A DNA stretch of 64,000 bases from Anaerosacchariphilus hominis. GTDB taxonomy: Bacteria > Bacillota > Clostridia > Lachnospirales > Lachnospiraceae. Under the pieces are notes generated by a model. The model was not told the origin of the DNA. It saw only the letters and a program-made list of their open reading frames with translations, and ran no database searches. Position 1 is the stretch's first letter; the number at the start of each line of letters is the position of its first letter. The stretch covers positions 62,001-126,000 of the forward strand of contig NZ_JACOOR010000004.1 of assembly GCF_014290175.1 (NCBI RefSeq), in the 5' to 3' direction. Position numbers and translations under genes: made by a program. This document shows, piece after piece, positions 51,000 through 58,928 of this stretch.

Positions 51000-53225
51000 A
51001 TGAAAAAACGACCCTTGTGCCTGGCGGCACTTCTTACGGCGTTCCTGCTCCTGTGTCTTCCGGCGGAGCTCTTCTGGAAGAGCTCCTGCCTGAGTGAGGG
51101 CAGGGGAGCGCCGGACTTTATCAGCGGAGAGGTCTGCGGGCTGGACCCGGACGGAAGAACCGTCCGACTGGAACATACGAATGTATCTGATACCGGAATT
51201 CTTCTGGTGTATTTCAAAGCCGAACAAGAGATTTCCATCGGCAATCTTCTCAGAATCGAAGAAAATTTCACATTAAAGGAGCCGGAAGCTCCCACCAATC
51301 CGGGACAGTTTGACGGGAGAGCTTATAACCAGACCCAGGATATCGTACTGATCTGCTACGCAGACCGGGCAGTGGTGACGGATGCGAAAGAACGGTATCC
51401 GGCCCAGTGGCTGTATCTGGCAGGGCAGAAGCTTCAGAGACGCCTGGAGCAGGTGTTCCCGGAGCAGGACGCGGAAGTCCTGAAGGCCATGCTTCTGGGG
51501 GAACGCTCCGGCCTTTCAGCAGAGGTAAAAAGCGTCTACCAGAGGAGCGGCATGTCCCATCTGCTGGCCATATCGGGTCTTCACGTATCATTCCTGGGGA
51601 TGGGCCTTTATCGGCTGCTCCGGAGACTGGGTGGCTCCTGGGTTAGCGCCGGTTTTCCTGCGGGAGCGGCTATTCTCTTCTATGGGCTGCTCACCGGCAT
51701 GAGTACGTCCACGGCCCGGGCTGTGATCATGCTTTTGGTGGCTCTTGGGGCGGATATCCTGGGAAGAAGCTATGATCTTCTGACGGCCCTGGCCATGGGA
51801 GCGCTGCTTTTGCTGGCGGATCAGCCGCTTCTGGTGCGGGCTCCCTCTTTTTTGCTGTCCTTCGGGGCAGTGCTGGGAATCGGTCTGGTGTTTCCGGTTC
51901 TGCGGGACTATTTTCCGCCTGCTGGGAAGCGCCTGCAGGCTTTGGGGGCGGGGGTGGCCATCCAGCTTGTGACCCTGCCGCTGGTGGCTTACTTCTATTA
52001 TGAGGTTCCGGTGTACGGGATGTTCCTGAATCTTCTGGTGGTTCCCCTTATGAGCCTGGTGATGGTGTCAGGGCTTTCCGCTCTGGGCCTTACATTTCTT
52101 TCGGTGAAGCTGGCCGGAATCCCGGCGTGGCTCTGTTCTTTGCTGCTTCGAAGTTTTTCCCTTCTGGGAAGCTTGTCCCTGAAGCTTCCGGGCGCGGTGT
52201 GGGTTTGCGGGAAACCGAAGAAATGGCAGATGGCTCTGTATTATGGCGGGCTTGTGCTGTGGCTGTGGAAACACTATCAGAACCCGGAAAAAGAGAAAGA
52301 AAGGGCACAGGAGAAGGAGCGGACGCAGAAGAAAGGTTCAAAACTGAGACAGTGTCGGAAACTGCTGCCCATCCTGATGCTGATGCTATTGCTTTTCTGG
52401 CGGACAGACCGGGGCTTTTCCTTTACCATGCTGGATGTGGGACAGGGAGACGGGCTGTTTCTGCGGACCGGTCAGGGAACGACTCTGCTCATAGATGGTG
52501 GCAGTACAGATGTGAAACAGGTGGGAACCTATCGAATTCTGCCTTTCTTAAAGGCGAAGGGGGTAGGAACGTTGGATTACATGCTGGTGACGCATACGGA
52601 TGAGGATCATATTTCAGGACTGCGGGAAATTCTGGAGGAGGCCGGGAAGCCGGGCGGTGTCCGGGTCCGGCAACTGCTTCTGACCGGTCAGGCCAGAAAG
52701 CGGGAGCAGGGACGGAAGCTGGAAGAACTGGCAGAAAAAGCCGGTACGGCGGTACGGGAGGTACAGGAGGGAAGCCTGATCCGGGAGCGGGATACGCTCC
52801 TTTCCTGTCTCCACCCGGAAAAGAAGGGGGAATATGAGGATGTGAACGGGGAATCGGAGGTGTGGCTGGTGGAATATAAGGAATTCCGGCTGCTTCTCAC
52901 CGGAGATTTGGGAGAGCAGCAGGAGCAGGAGATACGGGAACGGGAAAAGAAGAGGGGAGAAAGTCTGTCCTGTCAGGTACTGAAGGCGGGCCATCACGGC
53001 TCCCGGTATTCCTCCTCTGAAGAGTGGCTTCAGCAGGTGAAGCCGGAATTGACACTGATTTCCTGCGGGGCGGACAATCACTACGGCCATCCCCATGGGG
53101 AGACTCTGGAGAGGCTGGCGGCTGTGGGCAGCGAGATTCTGGTGACAGCAAAAAACGGCGCCGTCACCATACGAAGTGACGGACGCCGCTTTACTGCGGA
53201 AGCTTTTGGCTGTATTTCACGATGA
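51000..53225 (+). CDS. comEC: ComEC/Rec2 DNA-uptake channel protein
   Basis: A 741-residue ComEC. N-terminal part with OB-like region, then the competence-domain membrane segments starting near LAISGLHVSFLGMG, and a C-terminal metallo-beta-lactamase-fold domain with THTDEDHISG and GHHGSRYSS. Overlaps the convergent holA gene by 35 bp. With the ComEA-like protein it would allow DNA uptake, though pilus genes are not seen here. Confidence 0.93.
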   Translation: MKKRPLCLAALLTAFLLLCLPAELFWKSSCLSEGRGAPDFISGEVCGLDPDGRTVRLEHTNVSDTGILLVYFKAEQEISIGNLLRIEENFTLKEPEAPTNPGQFDGRAYNQTQDIVLICYADRAVVTDAKERYPAQWLYLAGQKLQRRLEQVFPEQDAEVLKAMLLGERSGLSAEVKSVYQRSGMSHLLAISGLHVSFLGMGLYRLLRRLGGSWVSAGFPAGAAILFYGLLTGMSTSTARAVIMLLVALGADILGRSYDLLTALAMGALLLLADQPLLVRAPSFLLSFGAVLGIGLVFPVLRDYFPPAGKRLQALGAGVAIQLVTLPLVAYFYYEVPVYGMFLNLLVVPLMSLVMVSGLSALGLTFLSVKLAGIPAWLCSLLLRSFSLLGSLSLKLPGAVWVCGKPKKWQMALYYGGLVLWLWKHYQNPEKEKERAQEKERTQKKGSKLRQCRKLLPILMLMLLLFWRTDRGFSFTMLDVGQGDGLFLRTGQGTTLLIDGGSTDVKQVGTYRILPFLKAKGVGTLDYMLVTHTDEDHISGLREILEEAGKPGGVRVRQLLLTGQARKREQGRKLEELAEKAGTAVREVQEGSLIRERDTLLSCLHPEKKGEYEDVNGESEVWLVEYKEFRLLLTGDLGEQQEQEIREREKKRGESLSCQVLKAGHHGSRYSSSEEWLQQVKPELTLISCGADNHYGHPHGETLERLAAVGSEILVTAKNGAVTIRSDGRRFTAEAFGCISR

Positions 53226-54180
53226 GAAGCTCCACGCTTAAGATATCGCTGACGGCTCCTGTTTTTACGGCTTCCTCGGACTCCACACAGTCCCGGACCG
53301 CTGCTTCCAGCTGAGTCAGGGTGAAGCTGCGGGCCTGGGCCATACAGCGGCCTGCCACAAAGGGAGCGATCTGAGCCCGGGAAGCGATTGCGTTCTTGTC
53401 CAGTCCTTTGGCAGCCAGGCTTTTGACCAGAAGTAGTTGATTGAACTGTCGGGCGATAAGAAAGAGGATCCGCATGGGCGGCTCCTTTAGGGCCAGCAGG
53501 TCGTAGTAGAGCTCCAGGGCTTTTTTCTGATTCTTCTCAGCGATGGCACGGATCATTTCAAAGATCTGTCCGGTGGTCTGCATGGTACAGATGGCATTCA
53601 CATCCTCCGAGGTAATCACGTCCCGCCCCAGAGTGTAGCTTAAGAGCTTATCCAGTTCCATGGAGATATTTTCCATGTCGGTGCCCGTATGTTCCAGAAA
53701 GGTACGCAGGGTGGTCTCGGTGATCTGACGGTTTTCCTTTTTCAGGGTGCTCAGAATCCACTTCATCAGAGTGCGCTCGTCCTGGACCTGAAACTCGGTG
53801 ACCCGGCCATACTTCTGGACTGCCTTGTAGAGCCGGTTCCGCTTGTCCACTTCCGTTTCCACGAAAAGGAGACAGGTGGTATCAGGCATGGTGGGCAGAT
53901 AGTCCGCCAGCTCGTCGCATTTATTTTTGAAAAAACCGCTGTCTTCGATGAGAATCAGGCGGCGTTCTGCGAAAAAGGGCAGGGTGTCTGCCAGGCTGAT
54001 GATTTCGGCGGGCAGAATCCCTTTCCCCTCGAACCGGGAGAAATTCATGGTGTCCGAGGGATCAGACAGGGCATTTTTCAGCCGGTTTTTATACTGGTTC
54101 CGCAAATAGGCCTCTTCCCCGAAGAGCAGGTAGGAAGTTTTGAAGCTGCCATTCCGGATATCCTCCGCAAGCATTTTCAT
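53191..54180 (-). CDS. holA: DNA polymerase III subunit delta
   Basis: A 329-residue clamp-loader subunit (delta). Blocks are YLLFGEEAYLRNQYKNRLKN (20 residues), FAERRLILIEDSGFF, and CLLFVETEVDKR. ATG 54180 (start MKMLAEDIRNG) follows TGGAGGTGCC; the longer frame goes through the repeat at 54215-54351 and is not coding. Convergent with comEC, 35-bp overlap. Confidence 0.92.
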   Translation of the reverse strand: MKMLAEDIRNGSFKTSYLLFGEEAYLRNQYKNRLKNALSDPSDTMNFSRFEGKGILPAEIISLADTLPFFAERRLILIEDSGFFKNKCDELADYLPTMPDTTCLLFVETEVDKRNRLYKAVQKYGRVTEFQVQDERTLMKWILSTLKKENRQITETTLRTFLEHTGTDMENISMELDKLLSYTLGRDVITSEDVNAICTMQTTGQIFEMIRAIAEKNQKKALELYYDLLALKEPPMRILFLIARQFNQLLLVKSLAAKGLDKNAIASRAQIAPFVAGRCMAQARSFTLTQLEAAVRDCVESEEAVKTGAVSDILSVELLIVKYSQKLPQ

Positions 54181-54214
54181 AAGAGGGCACCTCCATGGGA
54201 TTATGGTATAAAAA

Positions 54215-54351
54215 AGAATGTGCCATAGGCACATTCTTGCGCCGAGGCGTGGTTGCTTTGGCAACCATCTACCACTGCGCCGAGTGCGCATCTTTGCAAG
54301 CTCTGCTTGCTTTTATGGAATAGGGAATTCTATCGGAATTCCCTATTCCAT
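54215..54351 (-). repeat. Multi-hairpin intergenic repeat, copy 2 (inverted)
   Basis: Read on the - strand, this is nearly identical to 36301-36438. The outer stem is perfect: ATGGAATAGGGAATTC with GAATTCCCTATTCCAT around CGATA. Compared with copy 1 a T-C/G-A pair became T-A/T-A in the outer stem (TCTGG/CCAGA versus TATGG/CCATA), so pairing is kept. Lies between holA and the rpsT terminator. Confidence 0.75.
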
Positions 54352-54354
54352 AAA

Positions 54355-54387
54355 AAAGACACCCAAATGACGGAATGGGTGTCTTTT
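54355..54387 (-). terminator. Intrinsic terminator after rpsT
   Basis: AAAAGACACCCA and TGGGTGTCTTTT pair around a short loop; in the - strand reading a T-run follows. It is 20 bp past the rpsT stop. Confidence 0.8.
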
Positions 54388-54406
54388 GATTTCATGTCTA
54401 TCGAAA

Positions 54407-54670
54407 TTAAGCGATGCTGTTAACAGCCTTGGTCAGACGGGAAATCTTACGGGAAGTTGTGTTCTTATGATAAACTCCCTTAGAAGTCGCCTTGCTCATT
54501 GTAGAGATAGCAGCCTTTAAGCAAGCCTTTGCAGTCTCAACATCCTTTGCAGCAACTGCAGCATCTACTTTCTTGATTGCAGTCTTAACCTCAGACTTGA
54601 TAGCCTTATTTCTGGCTGTTCTGGTTTCAGCAACCTGAATTCTCTTCTTTGCAGATTTAATGTTAGCCAA
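54407..54670 (-). CDS. rpsT: 30S ribosomal protein S20
   Basis: An 87-residue S20, starting at TTG (LANIKSAKKRI, read as Met) with GGAGGTGTACGGA before it; the ATG 15 nt upstream lies within or before the ribosome site. Typical S20 ending NTTSRKISRLTKAVN. Confidence 0.95.
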   Translation of the reverse strand: MANIKSAKKRIQVAETRTARNKAIKSEVKTAIKKVDAAVAAKDVETAKACLKAAISTMSKATSKGVYHKNTTSRKISRLTKAVNSIA

Positions 54671-54763
54671 TCCGTACACCTCCAAACCATGTTTAAAATA
54701 AGCTTATTTTTTACATGTTCCGTAAAAGCCGGACACGGTCGTCTTTACAAAACATACTCATAT

Positions 54764-54792
54764 ATTTTATGATAGGAACACGTTTCTGTCAA
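54764..54792 (-). promoter_or_regulatory. Promoter of rpsT
   Basis: On the - strand TTGACA (54787-54792), 17-bp spacer, TAAAAT (54764-54769). The leader of about 87 nt contains the palindrome AAATAAGCTTATTT before the ribosome site, a possible autoregulatory structure. Confidence 0.8.
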
Positions 54793-54847
54793 TACATAAT
54801 TCTCAAAAAAAGAGAAAAACTATAAGAAAACAGAAAGGAACAGAAAA

Positions 54848-55714
54848 ATGGAAGGACAGTTTCGGGTTCGGACGGATCTGGCGCTGGAGGCCAGAGAGTG
54901 TTTTGAGGAAGATACAGAGCTTCGCGGTGTGGAGATCGAGGAGTCTTATGATGAAGAACGGGATATCCGGGTTACCAGGGTGCGTATTACCACAGAAAAC
55001 GGGGCAAAGGCCATGGGGAAGCCCATGGGAACCTACCTGACCCTGGAGGCCCCAAGGCTTTCTGAGCCGGACGAGGATTATCACCGGGAGGTGTCAGTGA
55101 AGCTGGCGGAGTATCTGAGAAAGCTTCTGCATACGGAAGAGGAGCGATCGATTCTGGTGGTGGGGCTTGGAAACCGGGAAGTGACGCCGGACGCCCTGGG
55201 ACCTGAGGCAGTGGGAAATCTTCTGATCACCCGGCATGTGATCCGTGAGTATGGACGGGCGGCCTTTAAGGCAGAGCAGGTTCACCGGGTCAGCGGCCTG
55301 GTTCCGGGAGTCATGGCCCAGACCGGTATGGAGACCCTGGAGATCGTCCGGGGTGTGGCACAGGAGACAAAACCAGATGTGATCGTGGTCATCGACGCTC
55401 TGGCGGCCAGGAGTACCCGGCGGCTGAACCGGACCATTCAGTTGTCTGATGCGGGGATTCAGCCGGGTTCAGGCGTGGGAAACCACCGAAACAGCCTCTC
55501 CCGGGAGACCCTGGGAGTTCCGGTAGTGGCCATCGGCGTGCCTACAGTGGTAGACGCGGCCACCATTGTCTACGATGCCACCGGGGATCGGGAAAAGATA
55601 GCACCGAACCTTCACGGAATGTTCGTGACGCCCAAGGATATAGATGAGACTGTCAAAAGTTTAAGCTTTACCATTTCCGAGGCGCTGAATCTGGCCATGG
55701 AAGGAAGGACATAA
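54848..55714 (+). CDS. gpr: Spore germination protease (GPR)
   Basis: A 288-residue aspartic-type endopeptidase that degrades the small acid-soluble spore proteins at germination. N-terminus FRVRTDLALEARE contains the propeptide cleavage-site motif, followed by VVGLGNREVTPDALGPEAVG (20 residues) and HRVSGLVPGVMAQTGMET. ATG follows an AAAGGAACAGAAAA ribosome site. Next to spoIIP as usual. Confidence 0.95.
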   Translation: MEGQFRVRTDLALEARECFEEDTELRGVEIEESYDEERDIRVTRVRITTENGAKAMGKPMGTYLTLEAPRLSEPDEDYHREVSVKLAEYLRKLLHTEEERSILVVGLGNREVTPDALGPEAVGNLLITRHVIREYGRAAFKAEQVHRVSGLVPGVMAQTGMETLEIVRGVAQETKPDVIVVIDALAARSTRRLNRTIQLSDAGIQPGSGVGNHRNSLSRETLGVPVVAIGVPTVVDAATIVYDATGDREKIAPNLHGMFVTPKDIDETVKSLSFTISEALNLAMEGRT

Positions 55715-55785
55715 TGGACAGGGCTGCCTGGACACATAGAAAAGGAAGGGGCTGAATATACTGATTCCGATATGGGGTGATGCAT

Positions 55786-57078
55786 ATGAATCGTATCGGA
55801 AGGATAAAAAAGGCCGGAACTGTGGCGGTATGGCTTCTCATGGGACTTCTGGGGTTCCAGATACTGGTCTATGGAGCCAGGGGCCAGTCGGTAAAAAAGC
55901 TATTTGTGAGTAGAAGAGTAGAACTGGAGAAGGCAGCGGCCGGACTCCTGTACCCGGGACTGACTTATGCGGCAGGGCAGGAAGAGCAGGGCGGAGCCGG
56001 GGAGCTTCTGATCCGGAAAGCCATGGGAATCTTCCCAGTCTACCTCTTTCTGGAGGAACGCCAGCTCTATGAGACGGAGACGGAGAGCTCGGCCGCCTAT
56101 GAGATCCTGACCCGGGGCGGCATCCACGACGAAAATGAGATCGATGCCCAGACGGGGGAGGCTTTTGATCTGGCCGAACGGATGGAGGAGGAGAACCGGG
56201 CAGCTGCCGGGAAGGATGCGGCGGAAACCAACGGAGAGACAGCAGAAGAACCGGCGGAAAATGACGAGACGGATGAAAACGGCGGAGAGGGGGCTTACGC
56301 CTACACCATGGAGGAACTGTCGGATTTCACTTTTTTAAAGGAGCATTTCTATGTGGTAGAATCTACCACGGATGTGAGCGCCGATGTACTGGATGCCCGG
56401 AACCTGCTTGGCATGGATATGGAACTTCAACAGGATGCTTCCGAGCCTCAGATTCTTATTTACCATACCCATTCCCAGGAGGGGTTTGTGGACTCGGTGC
56501 CCGGGGATAACAGTACCACCATCGTGGGGGTGGGCGAGTATCTGACGGAGCTCCTCCGGGATCGGTATGGCTATCAGGTACTACATAATACGAACGTGTA
56601 TGACTTACGGGATGGGGAGCTGGACAGGAACCGGGCCTACAGCCTGGCGGCGGAGGATGTGAAGCAGATTCTGACGGAGCATCCCTCCATTGAGGTGCTT
56701 CTGGATCTGCACCGGGACGGCGTCAATGAAGGAACCCGTCTGGTGACGGAGGTGAACGGAAAGCCCACGGCCCAGTTCATGTTTTTCAATGGCCTCAGCT
56801 ACAGTAAGAGAAACGGCCCCATTTCCTATCTGGAGAATCCTTACATCCAGGAGAACCTGGCCCTTTCCCTGCAGCTGAAACTGGCCTGTGAGACTTATTA
56901 TCCGGGGCTCAGCAGAAAAATTTATCTGAAGGGCCTGCGCTATAACCTGCATCTTCGGCCCAAATCTCTTCTGGTGGAGGCGGGAGCCCAGACAAATACA
57001 CTGGAAGAAATGCGAAACGCCATGGAGCCTCTGGCGGATGTGCTGAACCGGGTGCTGAAGAATCCGGAAAGTCCCTGA
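55786..57078 (+). CDS. spoIIP: Stage II sporulation protein P
   Basis: A 430-residue membrane-anchored amidase/endopeptidase that thins septal peptidoglycan for engulfment. N-terminal hydrophobic segment, acidic linker (about residues 140-175), and the C-terminal catalytic block ILIYHTHSQEGF with LLDLHRDGVNEG. ATG 55786 is used; ATG 55780 and GTG 55777 are near alternatives. Confidence 0.92.
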   Translation: MNRIGRIKKAGTVAVWLLMGLLGFQILVYGARGQSVKKLFVSRRVELEKAAAGLLYPGLTYAAGQEEQGGAGELLIRKAMGIFPVYLFLEERQLYETETESSAAYEILTRGGIHDENEIDAQTGEAFDLAERMEEENRAAAGKDAAETNGETAEEPAENDETDENGGEGAYAYTMEELSDFTFLKEHFYVVESTTDVSADVLDARNLLGMDMELQQDASEPQILIYHTHSQEGFVDSVPGDNSTTIVGVGEYLTELLRDRYGYQVLHNTNVYDLRDGELDRNRAYSLAAEDVKQILTEHPSIEVLLDLHRDGVNEGTRLVTEVNGKPTAQFMFFNGLSYSKRNGPISYLENPYIQENLALSLQLKLACETYYPGLSRKIYLKGLRYNLHLRPKSLLVEAGAQTNTLEEMRNAMEPLADVLNRVLKNPESP

Positions 57079-57086
57079 AAAAGTAC

Positions 57087-57115
57087 TTGAATTTGAAAAT
57101 GACTTTGATTATAAT
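57087..57115 (+). promoter_or_regulatory. Promoter of the MATE gene
   Basis: TTGAAT (57087-57092), 17-bp spacer, TATAAT (57110-57115), 42 bp before the start codon. Confidence 0.7.
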
Positions 57116-57157
57116 AAGCGGCAGAAAATTCAGATACAGACAGGGAAGGACGAAACT

Positions 57158-58513
57158 ATGGAGAAAAATCTGGCCGTGGGAAGCCCGGCAAAGGTGATTG
57201 TGAATTTTACTGTTCCGATCTTTATCGGCAATGTGTTTCAGCAGTTTTATAATATGGCAGATACGATTATTGTGGGAAAGTTTGTGGGAACGGGGGCCCT
57301 GGCTGCAGTGGGCTCCACAGGGACCATCACCTTCCTGCTGTGGGGGCTTATCATGGGAGCGGCCGCAGGCTTTACGGTGATCACCTCCCAGCGGTTTGGA
57401 GCCGGAGATATGGACGGCATGCGAAAGAGCGTGGGCAGCGCGGCGGTGCTGGCTCTGGTTTTCGGCGCGGCCATCACGGTGGTCAGTATGCTGGGAATGC
57501 ACAGGCTTCTGCTCTTTATGAATACGCCGGAGGATATTTTTGACGGAGCTTATACCTATATTATGATTTTTTGCGGGGGAATCCTGGCCCAGATGCTTTA
57601 TAACCTCTTATCCTGCATCCTGCGGGCCCTGGGGAACAGCCGGACGCCTCTGTATTTTCTGATTCTGGCGGCGGTGCTGAATATTGTGCTGGATCTGGTC
57701 TTTATCGTATGCCTCCGTATGGGAGTAGCCGGAGCGGCCTGGGCCACTGTCATTTCCCAGGGGATTTCGGGACTTTTGTGCCTGATCTATATCATCCGCT
57801 GTGTGCCGGCCCTGCATCTCAATCGGTATGATTTCCAGCCGGACGGACACCTGGCCCGGATCCAGATCAGCATCGGTCTGCCCATGGCCTTACAGTACTC
57901 CATTACGGCCATCGGTTCCATGATGATGCAGACCTCTTTGAATCTGCTGGGTTCCACCATGGTGGCGGCCTTTACAGCGGCCAGCAAGATCGAGCAGGTC
58001 ATCAGTCAGGCCTACGTGGCCCTTGGAACCACCATGTCCACTTACTGCGCCCAGAATGTGGGAGCCGGAGAGATCGGACGGGTGCGGAAGGGCTTCGGGG
58101 CGGCCACGATCATGGGCTTTCTTTATGCCATCGCCTCCGCGGCCCTTCTGATGACTGTGGGAAAATATATGACTTATCTCTTTGTGTCGGAAGACGCGGC
58201 CTCCCTTCTGGACGCGGTGGATCTCTATCTGAAATGCGTCTCAGCCTTCTTCATTCCGCTGACCCTGGTCAATGTGTACCGGAACGGCATGCAGGGCATG
58301 GGCTTCGGTCTGCTGCCCATGATGGCCGGCGTGGCAGAGCTGGTGGGGAGAGGCGTGGTGGCTGTGGCAGCCGCTCATTTCCACAGCTATTTCGGAGTCT
58401 GCATGGCCAGCCCGGCGGCCTGGGTACTGGCCGGAGGCCTGCTGATCGTCATGTATTATTACGTGCTGAACCATTATTATCATGAACCATTTCTCTACCG
58501 TGCAAGAGGTTGA
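57158..58513 (+). CDS. MATE-family efflux transporter
   Basis: A 451-residue transporter with twelve predicted helices in two MATE repeats. Blocks are FTVPIFIGNVFQQFYNMADT (20 residues), GAAAGFTVITSQRFGAGD and, in the second half, TMSTYCAQNVGAGE. Likely cation-coupled export of drugs or metabolites; substrate unknown. Confidence 0.93.
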   Translation: MEKNLAVGSPAKVIVNFTVPIFIGNVFQQFYNMADTIIVGKFVGTGALAAVGSTGTITFLLWGLIMGAAAGFTVITSQRFGAGDMDGMRKSVGSAAVLALVFGAAITVVSMLGMHRLLLFMNTPEDIFDGAYTYIMIFCGGILAQMLYNLLSCILRALGNSRTPLYFLILAAVLNIVLDLVFIVCLRMGVAGAAWATVISQGISGLLCLIYIIRCVPALHLNRYDFQPDGHLARIQISIGLPMALQYSITAIGSMMMQTSLNLLGSTMVAAFTAASKIEQVISQAYVALGTTMSTYCAQNVGAGEIGRVRKGFGAATIMGFLYAIASAALLMTVGKYMTYLFVSEDAASLLDAVDLYLKCVSAFFIPLTLVNVYRNGMQGMGFGLLPMMAGVAELVGRGVVAVAAAHFHSYFGVCMASPAAWVLAGGLLIVMYYYVLNHYYHEPFLYRARG

Positions 58514-58515
58514 TC

Positions 58516-58530
58516 TGATAAAAATTATCA
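58516..58530 (+). promoter_or_regulatory. Fur/PerR-like box before the DUF6110-P1B ATPase pair
   Basis: TGATAAAAATTATCA: a 7-1-7 inverted repeat matching the Fur-family consensus TGATAATNATTATCA in 13 of 14 positions. It ends 16 bp upstream of the -35 box (58547), so could control the following promoter. Confidence 0.55.
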
Positions 58531-58546
58531 ATAAGAACGGTTAGTC

Positions 58547-58575
58547 TTGCCTTTGAAAAAAGCGGTGTATATAAT
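58547..58575 (+). promoter_or_regulatory. Promoter of the DUF6110-P1B ATPase pair
   Basis: TTGCCT (58547-58552), 17-bp spacer, TATAAT (58570-58575), 33 bp before the start codon. Confidence 0.7.
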
Positions 58576-58608
58576 CACAAGAAAAAGAAAACATAGGAGG
58601 AAATAATC

Positions 58609-58923
58609 ATGTTAAAACTGAAGAATGTAGATTGGAAAAAAGGTGGAATTTTTGCAGCAGGAGTACTTTTTGGCACCGCAGGTATCAAAGCGCTGTCCAG
58701 TGATGACGCAAAGAAATTGTACACAAACTGCACCGCAGCCGTACTTCGCGCAAAGACCTGCGTGATGAAGACAGCAGCTACCATCCAGGAGAATGCAGAA
58801 GATATCTACGCAGAGGCTCAGCAGATCAATGAGGAGCGTGAGGCTGCAGCAGAGGCTGCTATGGTAGCAGATGCAGAAGCAGCAGAGGTAGCTGCAGAGA
58901 CCGCAGAGGAAACCGAGGCGTAA
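58609..58923 (+). CDS. DUF6110-like small membrane-associated protein, candidate ferrosome membrane protein
   Basis: A 104-residue protein. Residues about 11-30 form a Gly-rich hydrophobic helix (GGIFAAGVLFGTAGIKAL) with GxxxG-type spacing; the rest is Ala/Glu-rich and probably helical, ending AAETAEETEA. It resembles the DUF6110 family. AGGAGGAAATAATC precedes the ATG. Five bp later begins a P1B-type ATPase of FezB type. By analogy to fez (ferrosome) operons it may be the small membrane component; this is inference. Confidence 0.65.
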   Translation: MLKLKNVDWKKGGIFAAGVLFGTAGIKALSSDDAKKLYTNCTAAVLRAKTCVMKTAATIQENAEDIYAEAQQINEEREAAAEAAMVADAEAAEVAAETAEETEA

Positions 58924-58928
58924 GCAGC

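Noticed and set aside
54181..54291. N-terminal extension of HolA through the repeat
   Set aside because: Same repeat-derived reading; family alignment begins at MKMLAEDIRNG and the ribosome site fits ATG 54180.
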